50,913 bases of DNA, from assembly GCA_039908345.1 (NCBI GenBank), contig JAMOBD010000037.1:1-50913 (forward strand), read 5' to 3'. This DNA comes from Magnetospirillum sp. WYHS-4. Its GTDB lineage: Bacteria > Pseudomonadota > Alphaproteobacteria > Rhodospirillales > GLO-3. Below the pieces are notes generated by a model. That model did not search any database, was not told where the DNA came from, and saw only the letters and a list, made by a program, of their open reading frames with translations. Positions within the stretch are counted from its first letter, which is position 1. Each line of letters begins with the position of its first letter. A program made the translations under genes and the position numbers. Below, piece by piece: positions 24,368-32,477 of the stretch.

Positions 24368-25190
24368 GGACGCCATGGAAACCATTGGCCGCCTGGTTGC
24401 CGAAGGCCGGCTCATTCCCTACCTGGGGCCCGACCTGCTGACCCTCGCGGGCGCCGCGCCGGTGCCGACCGCGCCTCGCGAACTGGCGGCCCGCCTCGCC
24501 GCCAAGATCTCGGTCCCGGCACGCATCCGCGGGAACGTCTGGTCGGTGGCGCAATATATCGAATCCAACCGCCACAGAATTACGCTTACCCGATTGATGT
24601 CCGAGACCTTCGGTCCCGCTCTCCCCCCCACAGCCTTGCACCGGTGGCTCGCCGAGTTGAAGTGGCTGCCCCTGGTGGTCGACGTCTGGTACGACGATAC
24701 CCTGCCGGCCGCCTTTGCCGGGCGAAGGAATTGGGGCCTGGTCCAGGGCGTGACGCGGGCGGGGGAGAACCTCGACATCTGGGCCAAATACTTCGACTGC
24801 GCCGGACGCGAGTGCCAGTCCGCCGATGCGCCGGGCTGGCAGACCCTGGTCTACAAGCCGCACGGCTGCGTCCGGCCGGGCGGCAGCTTCCTGGTTTCCG
24901 ATTCGGACTATGTGGAAGCCCTGACCGAACTGGACATCCAGACGCCGATTCCGCCCGAGGTGCAGGCCCGCCGGGCCGGGAGGGGGTTCCTGTTTCTCGG
25001 CTGCCGCTTCTACGACCAGATGCTGCGCACCTATGCCCGCCAGATCATGAAGCGCTCATCCGGGCCCCATTACGCCGTGCTTCCCGAAGCCGATCTCACC
25101 CGCAACGAACGGCGGTTCCTGGAAGAGCAAGCCATCGTGCCCGTCGGTCTGGATCTGGGGACGGCCGTGGACCGATTGACGAAGGGATAA
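24360..25190 (+). CDS. SIR2-like (SIR2_2) protein at the end of the nif operon
   Basis: A 276-residue protein with an N-terminal LIPYLGPDLLTLAG that replaces the usual FxGAGxS nucleotide loop, a KPHGC element followed by GGSFLVSDSDYVEAL, and FLFLGCRFYDQMLR, all in the order seen in SIR2_2 family NAD-binding proteins. It probably binds NAD or ADP-ribose; the enzyme activity is unknown. Coupling to nifT implies a role linked to nitrogen fixation. ATG 24360 or the ATG at 24375 could be the start. No dedicated terminator is visible before hisG. Confidence 0.75.
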   Translation: MTEDAMETIGRLVAEGRLIPYLGPDLLTLAGAAPVPTAPRELAARLAAKISVPARIRGNVWSVAQYIESNRHRITLTRLMSETFGPALPPTALHRWLAELKWLPLVVDVWYDDTLPAAFAGRRNWGLVQGVTRAGENLDIWAKYFDCAGRECQSADAPGWQTLVYKPHGCVRPGGSFLVSDSDYVEALTELDIQTPIPPEVQARRAGRGFLFLGCRFYDQMLRTYARQIMKRSSGPHYAVLPEADLTRNERRFLEEQAIVPVGLDLGTAVDRLTKG

Positions 25191-25238
25191 GATACCCCCC
25201 TGGTCGGCCTGGACGAAACGTGCCATTAATCCCGCCCC

Positions 25239-25913
25239 ATGACCGACACCACGACCGACAAGCTGATCCTGGCGCTGCCCAAGGGCCGCATCCTCAAGGA
25301 AGTGATGCCCATCCTGAAGGCCGCCGGCATCGAACCCGAAGCCGCCTTCGCCGACAAGGACGCAAGGCAGTTGCGCTTCGCCACCAGCCGGCCCGAGATC
25401 GACCTGATCCGCGTGCGCAGCTTCGACGTGGCCAACTTCGTGGCCTTCGGTGCCGCGCAACTCGGGATCGCGGGCAGCGACGTGCTGATGGAATTCGATT
25501 TCCCTGAAATCTACGCGCCCCTCGACCTGGGGATCGGCAGGTGCCGCATGGCGGTGGCCGAGCCCGAGGAGATGGTGGCCGGCGACGATCCGGCGACCTG
25601 GAGCCACGTGCGCGTCGCCACCAAGTATCCCGAGATCACGCGCCGCCACTTCGCCCGGCGGGGCGTACAGGCCGAATGCATCAAGCTGAACGGAGCCATG
25701 GAACTGGCGCCCAAGCTGGGGCTTTGCCGCCGCATCGTCGACTTGGTATCGTCGGGCGCCACCCTGAAGGCCAACGGTCTGGTGGAAATCGAGCATATCG
25801 CCGACATCTCGTCGCGTCTCGCGGTCAACCGCACCGCGTGGAAGACCCGGCCCACCGAGATCGACCATTGGATCGAGAGGTTCCGGGAGGCCGTCCATGC
25901 CGCAGCGTCTTGA
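25239..25913 (+). CDS. hisG: ATP phosphoribosyltransferase, short form
   Basis: Catalyses the first step of histidine synthesis from ATP and PRPP. At 224 residues it is the short form, which lacks the C-terminal regulatory domain and needs HisZ; no hisZ lies in this window. Signatures are [12 protein letters not shown] at the N-terminus, and [27 protein letters not shown] with the PRPP-binding loop. The 3' end overlaps hisD by 17 bases. Confidence 0.94.
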   Translation: MTDTTTDKLILALPKGRILKEVMPILKAAGIEPEAAFADKDARQLRFATSRPEIDLIRVRSFDVANFVAFGAAQLGIAGSDVLMEFDFPEIYAPLDLGIGRCRMAVAEPEEMVAGDDPATWSHVRVATKYPEITRRHFARRGVQAECIKLNGAMELAPKLGLCRRIVDLVSSGATLKANGLVEIEHIADISSRLAVNRTAWKTRPTEIDHWIERFREAVHAAAS

Positions 25914-27195
25914 TATCCGCGACCAGGGCTTCGAGGCATCTTTCGCCGCCCTCATGTCCGCCAAGCGGGAGGCCGAGGCCGACGTCAACGCCGTCGTCGC
26001 GGCCATTCTGGACGAGGTGCGGCGCGACGGTGACGCGGCCCTGCTGGCCTATACGAAAAAATTCGACCGCCTTGACCTGACCGCGGAAACCCTGCGGGTG
26101 ACCGTCGCCCAGATGGAAGCCGCGACCGCTGCCTGCGCGCCCGAGACCCTGGCGGCCCTGAAGGTGGCGGCGGAACGCATCGCCGACTACCACCGGCGCC
26201 AGATACCCGAGGACCAGGACTACGTCGATGCCGCCGGCATCCGCCTCGGCTATCGCTGGACGGCGGTGGGCGCGGCGGGGCTCTATGTTCCCGGCGGCAC
26301 GGCGGCCTATCCCTCATCGGTGTTGATGAACGCCCTGCCGGCCAAGGTCGCCGGGGTGGAACGCCTGGTGATGGTGGTGCCCTCGCCGGACGGCAGGCTC
26401 AATCCTTTGGTTCTGGCGGCGGCCCGGGTGGCCGGCGTGGACGAGATCTACCGGGTCGGCGGCGCCCAGGCGGTGGCGGCGCTGGCCTATGGGACGGCGA
26501 CCATCCGTCCGGTGGACAAGATCGTCGGTCCCGGCAATGCCTATGTGGCGGCAGCCAAGCGCCAAGTCTTCGGTATCGTGGGCATCGACATGATCGCCGG
26601 ACCGTCGGAAATCCTGGTGGTGGCCGACGGCGCAAACGATCCGGCCTGGATCGCCGCCGACCTGCTGTCCCAGGCCGAACACGACACCGCCGCCCAATCC
26701 ATCCTGATTGCCGATGACGCGGCCTTCGCCCTCGCGGTGGAAGAAGCCGTCGAAAGCCACCTGAAGACCCTGCCACGGGCCGCCATCGCCCGGAAGAGCT
26801 GGGACGACTACGGCTGCGTCATCCTGGTGGAACGCCTGGACCAGGCGATTCCCCTGGTCGACCGCCTGGCGCCCGAGCATCTGGAACTGGCCTGCGCGGA
26901 CCCGGATGCCCTGGCGCGGCGCATCCGCAACGCCGGGGCGATCTTTCTGGGGCGCCATACGCCGGAGGCCTTGGGAGACTACGTGGCCGGACCGAACCAC
27001 GTTCTGCCGACGGCACGCACGGCGCGCTTCTCTTCCCCCCTGGGAGTGCTGGACTTCCTCAAACGGTCATCGATCATCGGGGCCGGGGTGGAAGGACTGA
27101 ACGCCATCGGCCCGGCGGCGGTGGCCTTGGCCAAGGCGGAAGGACTGGATGCCCACGCCCTGTCGGTCTCCATCCGCCTCAACCTGCCCCGGTAG
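25897..27195 (+). CDS. hisD: Histidinol dehydrogenase
   Basis: A 432-residue zinc enzyme that performs the last two oxidations of histidine synthesis, L-histidinol to histidine, with NAD. Visible marks are [64 protein letters not shown] (Zn site), the catalytic-site APEHLEL and [12 protein letters not shown]. Normal length. It is translationally coupled to hisG. Confidence 0.96.
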   Translation: MPQRLDIRDQGFEASFAALMSAKREAEADVNAVVAAILDEVRRDGDAALLAYTKKFDRLDLTAETLRVTVAQMEAATAACAPETLAALKVAAERIADYHRRQIPEDQDYVDAAGIRLGYRWTAVGAAGLYVPGGTAAYPSSVLMNALPAKVAGVERLVMVVPSPDGRLNPLVLAAARVAGVDEIYRVGGAQAVAALAYGTATIRPVDKIVGPGNAYVAAAKRQVFGIVGIDMIAGPSEILVVADGANDPAWIAADLLSQAEHDTAAQSILIADDAAFALAVEEAVESHLKTLPRAAIARKSWDDYGCVILVERLDQAIPLVDRLAPEHLELACADPDALARRIRNAGAIFLGRHTPEALGDYVAGPNHVLPTARTARFSSPLGVLDFLKRSSIIGAGVEGLNAIGPAAVALAKAEGLDAHALSVSIRLNLPR

Positions 27196-27201
27196 GTCAT
27201 C

Positions 27202-27675
27202 GTGGCGCCCGACCAGCGCCTGTCCCGCCTCACCCTGGACGCCCACGGCGTCGTGCGCTTCAGCCCGCGCGTCGAGCACGAGCGCCGGATCGCCATCCAG
27301 GACCTGCTTGACGAGAATTCCTTCCAGCCCGTCGACGGGGTGTCGGGGCCCTTCGTCCTCCACCTGGGTCTGGCCGAGGGGCGGCTGCTGTTCGACGTCC
27401 GCGACGAAAGCGAGACACCGCTGTTCGCCTTTCCTTTGTCCCTGGCACCGTTGCGCGGCATCATCAAAGATTATTTCATGGTCTGCGACAGCTATTACAA
27501 AGCGATCGGCGATGCGACCCCATCGCGCATCGAAGCCATCGACATGGGCCGGCGCGGACTGCACAACGAAGGCGCGGAGATGCTGCGCGACCGCTTGGCT
27601 CCCAGGATCGCCATCGATACGGTGACGGCCCGGCGGCTGTTCACGTTGATTTGCGTCATGCATATCCGGTCTTGA
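27202..27675 (+). CDS. UPF0262 family protein
   Basis: A 157-residue cytoplasmic protein of a family found almost only in Alphaproteobacteria, usually between hisD and a phosphatase-like gene, as here. Typical parts are IAIQDLLDENSF, LRGIIKDYFMVCDSYYKAI and IEAIDMGRRGLHNEGAE. GTG start at 27202, six bases after hisD. Function unknown. Confidence 0.9.
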   Translation: MAPDQRLSRLTLDAHGVVRFSPRVEHERRIAIQDLLDENSFQPVDGVSGPFVLHLGLAEGRLLFDVRDESETPLFAFPLSLAPLRGIIKDYFMVCDSYYKAIGDATPSRIEAIDMGRRGLHNEGAEMLRDRLAPRIAIDTVTARRLFTLICVMHIRS

Positions 27676-27677
27676 CC

Positions 27678-28121
27678 ATGGCACCGACAGCAGTCCTGTT
27701 CGCCTGCACCCAGAACGCCATTCGCTCGCCAATGGCCGAAGGCCTGTTCAAACACCTTTACGGCGGTCGCATCTATGTGGATTCGGCGGGCGTCCACGCC
27801 GGGCAGCACGACGGATTCGCGGTGGCGGTCATGCGCGAAATCGGCATCGACATCGCCGACCACCAGCCCAAAACCTTCGACGACCTCCAGGACGCCTATT
27901 TCGATCTGGTGGTCTCGCTGTCGCCACAGGCCCAGCACAAGGCGGTGGAGATGACCCGCATCATGGCCTGCGACCTGGAATTCTGGAACACTTTCGATCC
28001 TTCCGTGATCGAAGGCAGCCGCGAGGTACGGCTGGATGCCTATCGGCGCGTGCGTGACCAGTTGTTGCAAAGAATCCGCGACCGCTTCGATTCCATGGGG
28101 CCTGCGTCCCAAGGGGCTTGA
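27678..28121 (+). CDS. Low-molecular-weight protein-tyrosine-phosphatase / arsenate-reductase-like protein
   Basis: The 147-residue protein keeps the family P-loop in FACTQNAIRSPMAEG (Cys-X5-Arg, about 10-16), but the later DPS region (NTFDPSVIEGSREVRLDAY) holds the general-acid Asp in an unusual context. In alphaproteobacteria this gene lies between UPF0262 and infA. It is probably a phosphatase or an unassigned member rather than a true ArsC. It starts two bases behind the previous stop. Confidence 0.82.
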   Translation: MAPTAVLFACTQNAIRSPMAEGLFKHLYGGRIYVDSAGVHAGQHDGFAVAVMREIGIDIADHQPKTFDDLQDAYFDLVVSLSPQAQHKAVEMTRIMACDLEFWNTFDPSVIEGSREVRLDAYRRVRDQLLQRIRDRFDSMGPASQGA

Positions 28122-28183
28122 TTTTCGAAGGCTGCGGGGCCAATGTCTCAGCCGCCCGCGGCTCAACAAAGAGGTTTCTTTAG

Positions 28184-28402
28184 ATGGCGAAAGAGGAAGT
28201 CCTGGAATTTACCGGGACGGTCACCGAGCTTCTGCCCAATGCCATGTTCCGGGTGAAGCTGGACAACAACCACGAAATCCTGGCCCATACCGCCGGCAAG
28301 ATGCGCAAGTTCCGTATTCGCGTCCTGGCCGGCGACCGCGTCAACGTCGAGATGACGCCCTACGATCTGACCAAGGGCCGCATCACCTTCCGCTACAAGT
28401 AA
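28184..28402 (+). CDS. infA: Translation initiation factor IF-1
   Basis: A 72-residue S1/OB-fold factor that occupies the ribosomal A site during initiation. [20 protein letters not shown] and the end [10 protein letters not shown] are almost universal. It sits in the conserved infA-maf-RNase-yacG block. Confidence 0.98.
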   Translation: MAKEEVLEFTGTVTELLPNAMFRVKLDNNHEILAHTAGKMRKFRIRVLAGDRVNVEMTPYDLTKGRITFRYK

Positions 28403-28403
28403 C

Positions 28404-28991
28404 ATGTCGCGCCTGGTGCTCGCGTCGGCCTCGCCCCGGCGGGTGGAGCTGCTGGCCCAGGTGGGCATCGTCCCCGACGCCATCCAACCCTCCCGCGTGG
28501 ACGAAAGCGTTCGTCCGCGCGAGTTGCCGCGCCGCCACGCCCAGCGGCTGGCGGAAGCGAAGGCACGCGCCGTGGCCGACGGCTTTCCCGGGGCCTATCT
28601 GCTGGGAGCCGACACTGTGGTGGCCTGCGGCCGGCGCATCCTCGGCAAGGCGGAAACCGAGGCGGAGGCCCGGCGCTTTCTCGATCTGCTGTCGGGCCGC
28701 CGCCACCGGGTCTACGGTGGCGTGGCCATCGTCGGCCCCGACGGCAAGGTGCATTCGCGCATGGTCGTCACGGCCGTCGCCTTCAAGCGCCTGTCGGGCG
28801 AGGAGATCGATGCCTACCTGGCCTCCGGCGAGTGGCGCGACAAGGCTGGGGCCTATGGCATCCAGGGCCGGGCCGCTCTGTTCGTGCGGGGCATCGTGGG
28901 GTCCTATTCCAACGTCGTCGGCTTGCCGTTGTTCGAAACGGCCGCTCTGCTGAGGGGGCTCGGCTACCGGTGGCCATCGACCGCATCCTGA
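28404..28991 (+). CDS. maf: Maf family nucleotide pyrophosphatase
   Basis: A 195-residue Maf/HAM1-fold hydrolase that removes aberrant or excess nucleoside triphosphates such as dTTP or UTP. The N-terminal SASPRRVELL, the central GADTVVAC and the IQGRAALFVRGIVGSYSNVVGLPLFE segment define the family. It begins one base after infA and overlaps the RNase gene by 22 bases. Confidence 0.94.
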   Translation: MSRLVLASASPRRVELLAQVGIVPDAIQPSRVDESVRPRELPRRHAQRLAEAKARAVADGFPGAYLLGADTVVACGRRILGKAETEAEARRFLDLLSGRRHRVYGGVAIVGPDGKVHSRMVVTAVAFKRLSGEEIDAYLASGEWRDKAGAYGIQGRAALFVRGIVGSYSNVVGLPLFETAALLRGLGYRWPSTAS

Positions 28992-30022
28992 TCGACTCCC
29001 GTCCCGGCCTGGGTCGCGCCGCCCTGCTGGACGGGGAGCGTCTGGTTGAATTGCGCGTCGAACGGCCAGGCCGCGAGAGCCGGGTGGGCGCCGTCTACCT
29101 GGGCCGGCTGCGCAAGGTGGCGAAGGGCTTGCAGGCGGCGTTCGTCGACATCGGGCTGGAGCGAGACGGCTTCCTGCCTCTGAGCGACGGCCTGTCGGAG
29201 GGAGACGCCCTGGCGGTCCGCGTGGTCCGCGACCCGGAAGGGGAAAAGGGGGCCAAGCTGGCCCAGGTTCCCGGCGATGCTACCGGCCTGCGGCCGCCCC
29301 TGTGCTTGCGCCCCGCGCCTTCGCTGGCGGAACGCCTGCGGCTCGATTTCCCCGAAGCCGCCTTGAGCGAGGAAGCCTTCGGCGAAGAGTTGGAAGATGC
29401 CGTCGCGGCGGCGTTGGTTCCTTACGTCCCCTTGCCATCGGGCGGCAGCCTGGCGATCGAGGAAACGGCCGCCCTGGTCGCCATCGACGTCAATGCCGGT
29501 CCGGGCGCGGGGGGCGGACGCGAGGCATCCCATCTGGCGGTGAACCGGGAGGCCGCCGCGGAGGTCGCCCGCCAGATCCGGCTGCGCAACCTGGCCGGTT
29601 CCCTGGTGGTCGACTTCCTGCGCATGAAGCGGGATGAAGGGCGCCGCAAAGTGCTGACCGCTCTCCGCGAGGCCGTGGCAACCGATCCGGCCGGCGTCCA
29701 GGTGCGAGGCTTCACGGCTCTCGGACTGGTGGAAATGGTCCGGACCAAGTCGGGCGAGTCTCTCTCCCGGCTGCTCACCGTTCCCTGCGCTGCCTGCGGC
29801 GGGGCGGGGAGAATCCCTTCCCCCGACCGGATCGCCGCCGACATCCTGGCCGCCCTGGAGCGCGAGGCGCGGGCACGGCCGGGCGGCACCCTTCGCTTGC
29901 TGGCCGCACCATCCGCTCTTGCCGCCCTGCCGGAAACGGGGAATCGCTTTGGCCACCCGGTGGTCTTGGAAGCGCGTGCCGACTTTCCCGCCGATACATT
30001 CCACATCCTGGTTGCGCCATGA
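28970..30022 (+). CDS. Ribonuclease E/G family protein, short form
   Basis: A 350-residue member of the RNase E/G endoribonuclease family. An N-terminal S1-like region (GAVYLGRLRKVAKGLQAAFVDIGL) is followed by a catalytic part with the metal-binding aspartates in LVAIDVNAGPG and VVDFLRMKRDEG, then the Zn-link CAACGG. It is much shorter than E. coli RNase G (489 aa) and lacks an RNase E-type tail; the short form is common beside maf and yacG in Alphaproteobacteria. GTG 28970 is preferred because the 5' extension only reads through maf. Confidence 0.88.
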   Translation: MAIDRILIDSRPGLGRAALLDGERLVELRVERPGRESRVGAVYLGRLRKVAKGLQAAFVDIGLERDGFLPLSDGLSEGDALAVRVVRDPEGEKGAKLAQVPGDATGLRPPLCLRPAPSLAERLRLDFPEAALSEEAFGEELEDAVAAALVPYVPLPSGGSLAIEETAALVAIDVNAGPGAGGGREASHLAVNREAAAEVARQIRLRNLAGSLVVDFLRMKRDEGRRKVLTALREAVATDPAGVQVRGFTALGLVEMVRTKSGESLSRLLTVPCAACGGAGRIPSPDRIAADILAALEREARARPGGTLRLLAAPSALAALPETGNRFGHPVVLEARADFPADTFHILVAP

Positions 30023-30258
30023 CGGACACCCCTGCGAAAGTCGTTTCGCTGAAGCCCCGGAAGTGTCCGCTTTGCGGCAAGCCGGTCGACGTAGCGTTCA
30101 AACCCTTCTGCTCGAAGCGTTGCGCCGACATCGACCTGGGTCGCTGGTTAAGCGAGGGCTATCGTGTCCAGACCGACGAAAGTCCGGAGATTCCGGACCT
30201 TTCCGACGGCGAGGAGGGCAACGAATCCAGGGTAATGAGGCGTGAATCCGAGGATTGA
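30019..30258 (+). CDS. yacG: DNA gyrase inhibitor YacG
   Basis: A 79-residue zinc-binding protein that inhibits gyrase by binding GyrB. Zn ligands are CPLCGKPV and CSKRCADIDLGRWLSEGY, the family signature. It has a four-base overlap with the preceding RNase gene. The tail after residue 55 is acidic and variable. Confidence 0.93.
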   Translation: MTDTPAKVVSLKPRKCPLCGKPVDVAFKPFCSKRCADIDLGRWLSEGYRVQTDESPEIPDLSDGEEGNESRVMRRESED

Positions 30259-30263
30259 GGCGA

Positions 30264-30414
30264 GGTAATCGACGTTCCATCCGGCGGCCTCGGCGGGGGC
30301 GATGGCGTCGATGGTCACCAGGGCGCCCTTCAGTCCGCCGCCTGCGGCCAGGCGCTCCAGCAAGATGACGAAGCCGCAAATCTGGCTGCGCATCCTCGGC
30401 GAAGCCCTGCGCAA
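30264..30414 (-). pseudogene. Fragment of an ISAs1-type transposase
   Basis: On the minus strand an open stretch encodes LLERLAAGGGLKGALVTIDAIAP, closely similar to the conserved core of ISAs1-family DDE transposases around the second catalytic Asp. About 50 codons are recognisable; no complete gene or IS ends were found. It begins directly after yacG and is a decayed remnant. Confidence 0.45.
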
Positions 30415-30516
30415 GTATCTCCACGGACGGCAACTTCATCAGCCGCCCTGGCTCGCGCCCCCGCAGGCCGCGGCCGCAGGTTGAAAATCCGGCCAGACAA
30501 CCCGGTAACGACAGGC

Positions 30517-30671
30517 CTAGAGCATTTTCCGCTCAGCAGGAATCGCAGGGGATTGAACGAAACCGCTTCGCGGTAGGGGAGTGGCGGAGGCGGCGAGGCC
30601 TCCTGTCTGACAAGGTTGTCTTTTCACGACCATCTTCGGTTATGATCGCGATTGAGTGGAAAATGCTCTAG
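30517..30671. mobile_element. MITE-like element with 14-bp terminal inverted repeats
   Basis: CTAGAGCATTTTCC at 30517-30530 is repeated exactly in inverted form at 30658-30671. The element is 155 bp, contains no gene, and has CTAG at both outer ends, which fits a TA target duplication at CTAG as used by IS630-type transposons. Similarity between the ends continues weakly beyond the 14 bases (GCTCA versus ACTCA). Confidence 0.7.
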
Positions 30672-30812
30672 CGCGAGGCCAAACAAGAACTCGGCGCCCG
30701 AACCCGGCTCTTCGAGCATATCCACACCATCACCGCCTATCTCGTCTTCCCCTCGTGGGCCAGTCTCTTCCGCTCCATCCGAACCGGAGTCCCACCGCCA
30801 CAGACCGCTTGA
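30672..30812 (+). pseudogene. Possible C-terminal remnant of a transposase-like gene
   Basis: Right after the MITE-like element a 46-codon frame encodes a protein-like end, REAKQELGARTRLFEH, then ITAYLVFPSWASLF, and stops at 30810-30812. It has no start of its own. Its position inside a transposon scar suggests a truncated mobile-element gene, but I cannot name the family. Confidence 0.3.
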
Positions 30813-30946
30813 TCGACGGAAGCCAACCCCCTCCTTTTCCAGCAACCCCAGAAACCGCCGCTCGACGCCATAATGAGAACTGCTGTCGTATGGTGTGGTT
30901 CGTCTTCCGCCACGCTAGACTTTGAGCATGAAAGGGCGGGGATGCC
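30813..30946. other. Non-coding scar between remnants
   Basis: This part of the 30259-31263 interval holds no convincing gene, repeat or RNA. A GGGCGGGGA ribosome-site-like sequence at its right end belongs to the following micro-ORF. Confidence 0.4.
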
Positions 30947-31063
30947 ATGTCGATGACGATCACCCAGCATATGGAACAACAATCGGAAGATTCGGCGCCG
31001 GATAGCGAATGCGGGGCGCTTCGGGAGATGTTGGCCGGGACCCGGAGCCGCCTGCCCTGGTGA
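30947..31063 (+). CDS. Micro-ORF, 38 codons
   Basis: A short frame beginning MSMTITQHMEQQ with a good ribosome site (GGGCGGGGA, about six bases upstream) and ending at a TGA that overlaps a GTG in the next frame. The composition is hydrophilic. It could be a real leader-like protein, or the first half of a frameshifted 77-codon gene continued by the next feature. Confidence 0.25.
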   Translation: MSMTITQHMEQQSEDSAPDSECGALREMLAGTRSRLPW

Positions 31064-31179
31064 TCGGGCTGGCCGTCCATTTCCTGATCCTCAAGCCTTT
31101 CCTCAGTCTGGCCGCCTTGCAGGCCGCGCCGATCGAGGAGCCTGAGGCCGAGGCGCAGCCGGCGCCGGCCGCGATCTGA
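31060..31179 (+). CDS. Micro-ORF, 39 codons, single membrane helix
   Basis: Starting at a GTG that overlaps the previous stop as GTGA, this frame encodes one hydrophobic helix (VIGLAVHFLILKPFLSLAAL) and an acidic Pro/Ala tail. The overlap is the classic form of translational coupling, but a frameshift in an older gene would look the same. Confidence 0.25.
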   Translation: MIGLAVHFLILKPFLSLAALQAAPIEEPEAEAQPAPAAI

Positions 31180-31263
31180 TCGGACGGAAGAAAACAGGAC
31201 TGGCCTGCCGCGGGCCGGCGCCCTATCTTCAGGAAGAAGCCTGAAGTCCGGATCGTCTCGCCC

Positions 31264-31656
31264 ATGCTCGCGGCCGCCACCAAGCGATATCTGCTGATCG
31301 TGCTCGGATGGTCCTTCGTCGTCCTCGGAGTCGTGGGGGCGTTCCTCCCGGTTTTGCCGACGACACCGTTCCTGCTCATCGCCCTTTGGGCCTTCGCACG
31401 CAGTTCCGGGCGTTTCCACGCCTGGCTCTACCACCATCCCCAACTGGGCCCTCCGTTGCAGCGTTGGGAACAGCACGGCGTCATTCCTCTCCGCGTCAAG
31501 TTCCTGTCGGTGGGCGCGATGGCGGTCAGCCTCGTCTACGTGGTGGGGTTTTCCGGGGCGCCCTGGCCGGCGGTAGGGGGCATGGCCCTGTTCATCGCCT
31601 ATGGGGCTTGGTTCGTACTGTCGCGGCCCAGCCTGCCGAGGAAGATCGCCGAATGA
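31264..31656 (+). CDS. YbaN family (DUF454) inner membrane protein
   Basis: The 130-residue membrane protein has the DUF454 signature GVVGAFLPVLPTTPFLLIALWAFARSS (about 22-48) and further hydrophobic helices around 8-30 and 80-120. Function unknown. The next gene starts within its stop codon (ATGA), so the two are coupled. Confidence 0.9.
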   Translation: MLAAATKRYLLIVLGWSFVVLGVVGAFLPVLPTTPFLLIALWAFARSSGRFHAWLYHHPQLGPPLQRWEQHGVIPLRVKFLSVGAMAVSLVYVVGFSGAPWPAVGGMALFIAYGAWFVLSRPSLPRKIAE

Positions 31657-32477
31657 CCGCGAATCCATCGTTCGGACCGGCAATGGAAGCGGTGCTGATC
31701 GGTCCGGACGATCCCCCGGCGGTTGAAACCGGCGAACCTGACGGCGTACCCCGCCCATTCCTCCTGATCGCCGATCACGCGGGAAACCGTGTGCCTTTGG
31801 CCCTCGGCGATCTGGGTTTGGCGGAAGCCGAATTCTCCCGGCACATCGGCTACGACATCGGTGCGGCGGCGGTCGTGCGTCGCATGGCTCTCCGACTTCA
31901 AGCCCCGCGGGTCCTGTCCGCCTATTCGCGCCTGGTGGTCGACTGCAACCGGGACCCGGCCGATCCGACCTGCATCCCCGCGATCAGCGACGGCGTCCCC
32001 ATCCCCGGCAACCGGCACTTGAGCGTCCGCCAGCGGGCCCTTCGCCTCGCCGCCATCCACGAACCCTACCACCGGGCCGTTGCCGCCCGCCTCGGGCTTT
32101 TCCGGGAAGCGGGCACGGTCCCCTGGCTGCTTTCCGTCCATAGCTTCACGCCTAGCCTGGGCGGGGTGGTCCGGCCCTGGGACGCGGGCGTGTTGTGGAA
32201 CCGGGATCTGCGCTTGGCGGCGCCCCTGATGGCCCGGCTGTGTGCAGCGGGGCTGACGGTCGGCGACAACGAGCCCTATTCCGGCCGCGGCGTCGCCTAT
32301 ACCATCGACCGGCACGCGGTCCCCGCTGGCCTGCCGCATGGGACGGTTGAAATTCGCCAGGATCATCTGGAATCGAAGGCGGGTATCGACCGCTGGGCGG
32401 ACCTTCTGGCGGGAATCCTGGAGGATATGCACGTCGATTTCAGCGGACTACCGAATACTTGTCGAGGGCCTGGTTGA
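31653..32477 (+). CDS. N-formylglutamate amidohydrolase family protein
   Basis: A 274-residue hydrolase of the N-formylglutamate deformylase family. LIADHAGNRVPLALGDLGL (metal-site His), HIGYDIGA, SRLVVDCNRDP, LLSVHSFTP and VEIRQDHL are the family marks. It probably removes formyl groups from N-formyl amino acids. The final 38 bases overlap the convergent response-regulator gene, so the last residues (NTCRGPG) are not conserved. Confidence 0.87.
   Translation: MTANPSFGPAMEAVLIGPDDPPAVETGEPDGVPRPFLLIADHAGNRVPLALGDLGLAEAEFSRHIGYDIGAAAVVRRMALRLQAPRVLSAYSRLVVDCNRDPADPTCIPAISDGVPIPGNRHLSVRQRALRLAAIHEPYHRAVAARLGLFREAGTVPWLLSVHSFTPSLGGVVRPWDAGVLWNRDLRLAAPLMARLCAAGLTVGDNEPYSGRGVAYTIDRHAVPAGLPHGTVEIRQDHLESKAGIDRWADLLAGILEDMHVDFSGLPNTCRGPG

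Noticed and set aside
31227-31246. Hairpin CTTCAGG/CCTGAAG before the DUF454 gene
   Set aside because: A 7-bp stem without a T-run; too small and common to call a terminator or operator.
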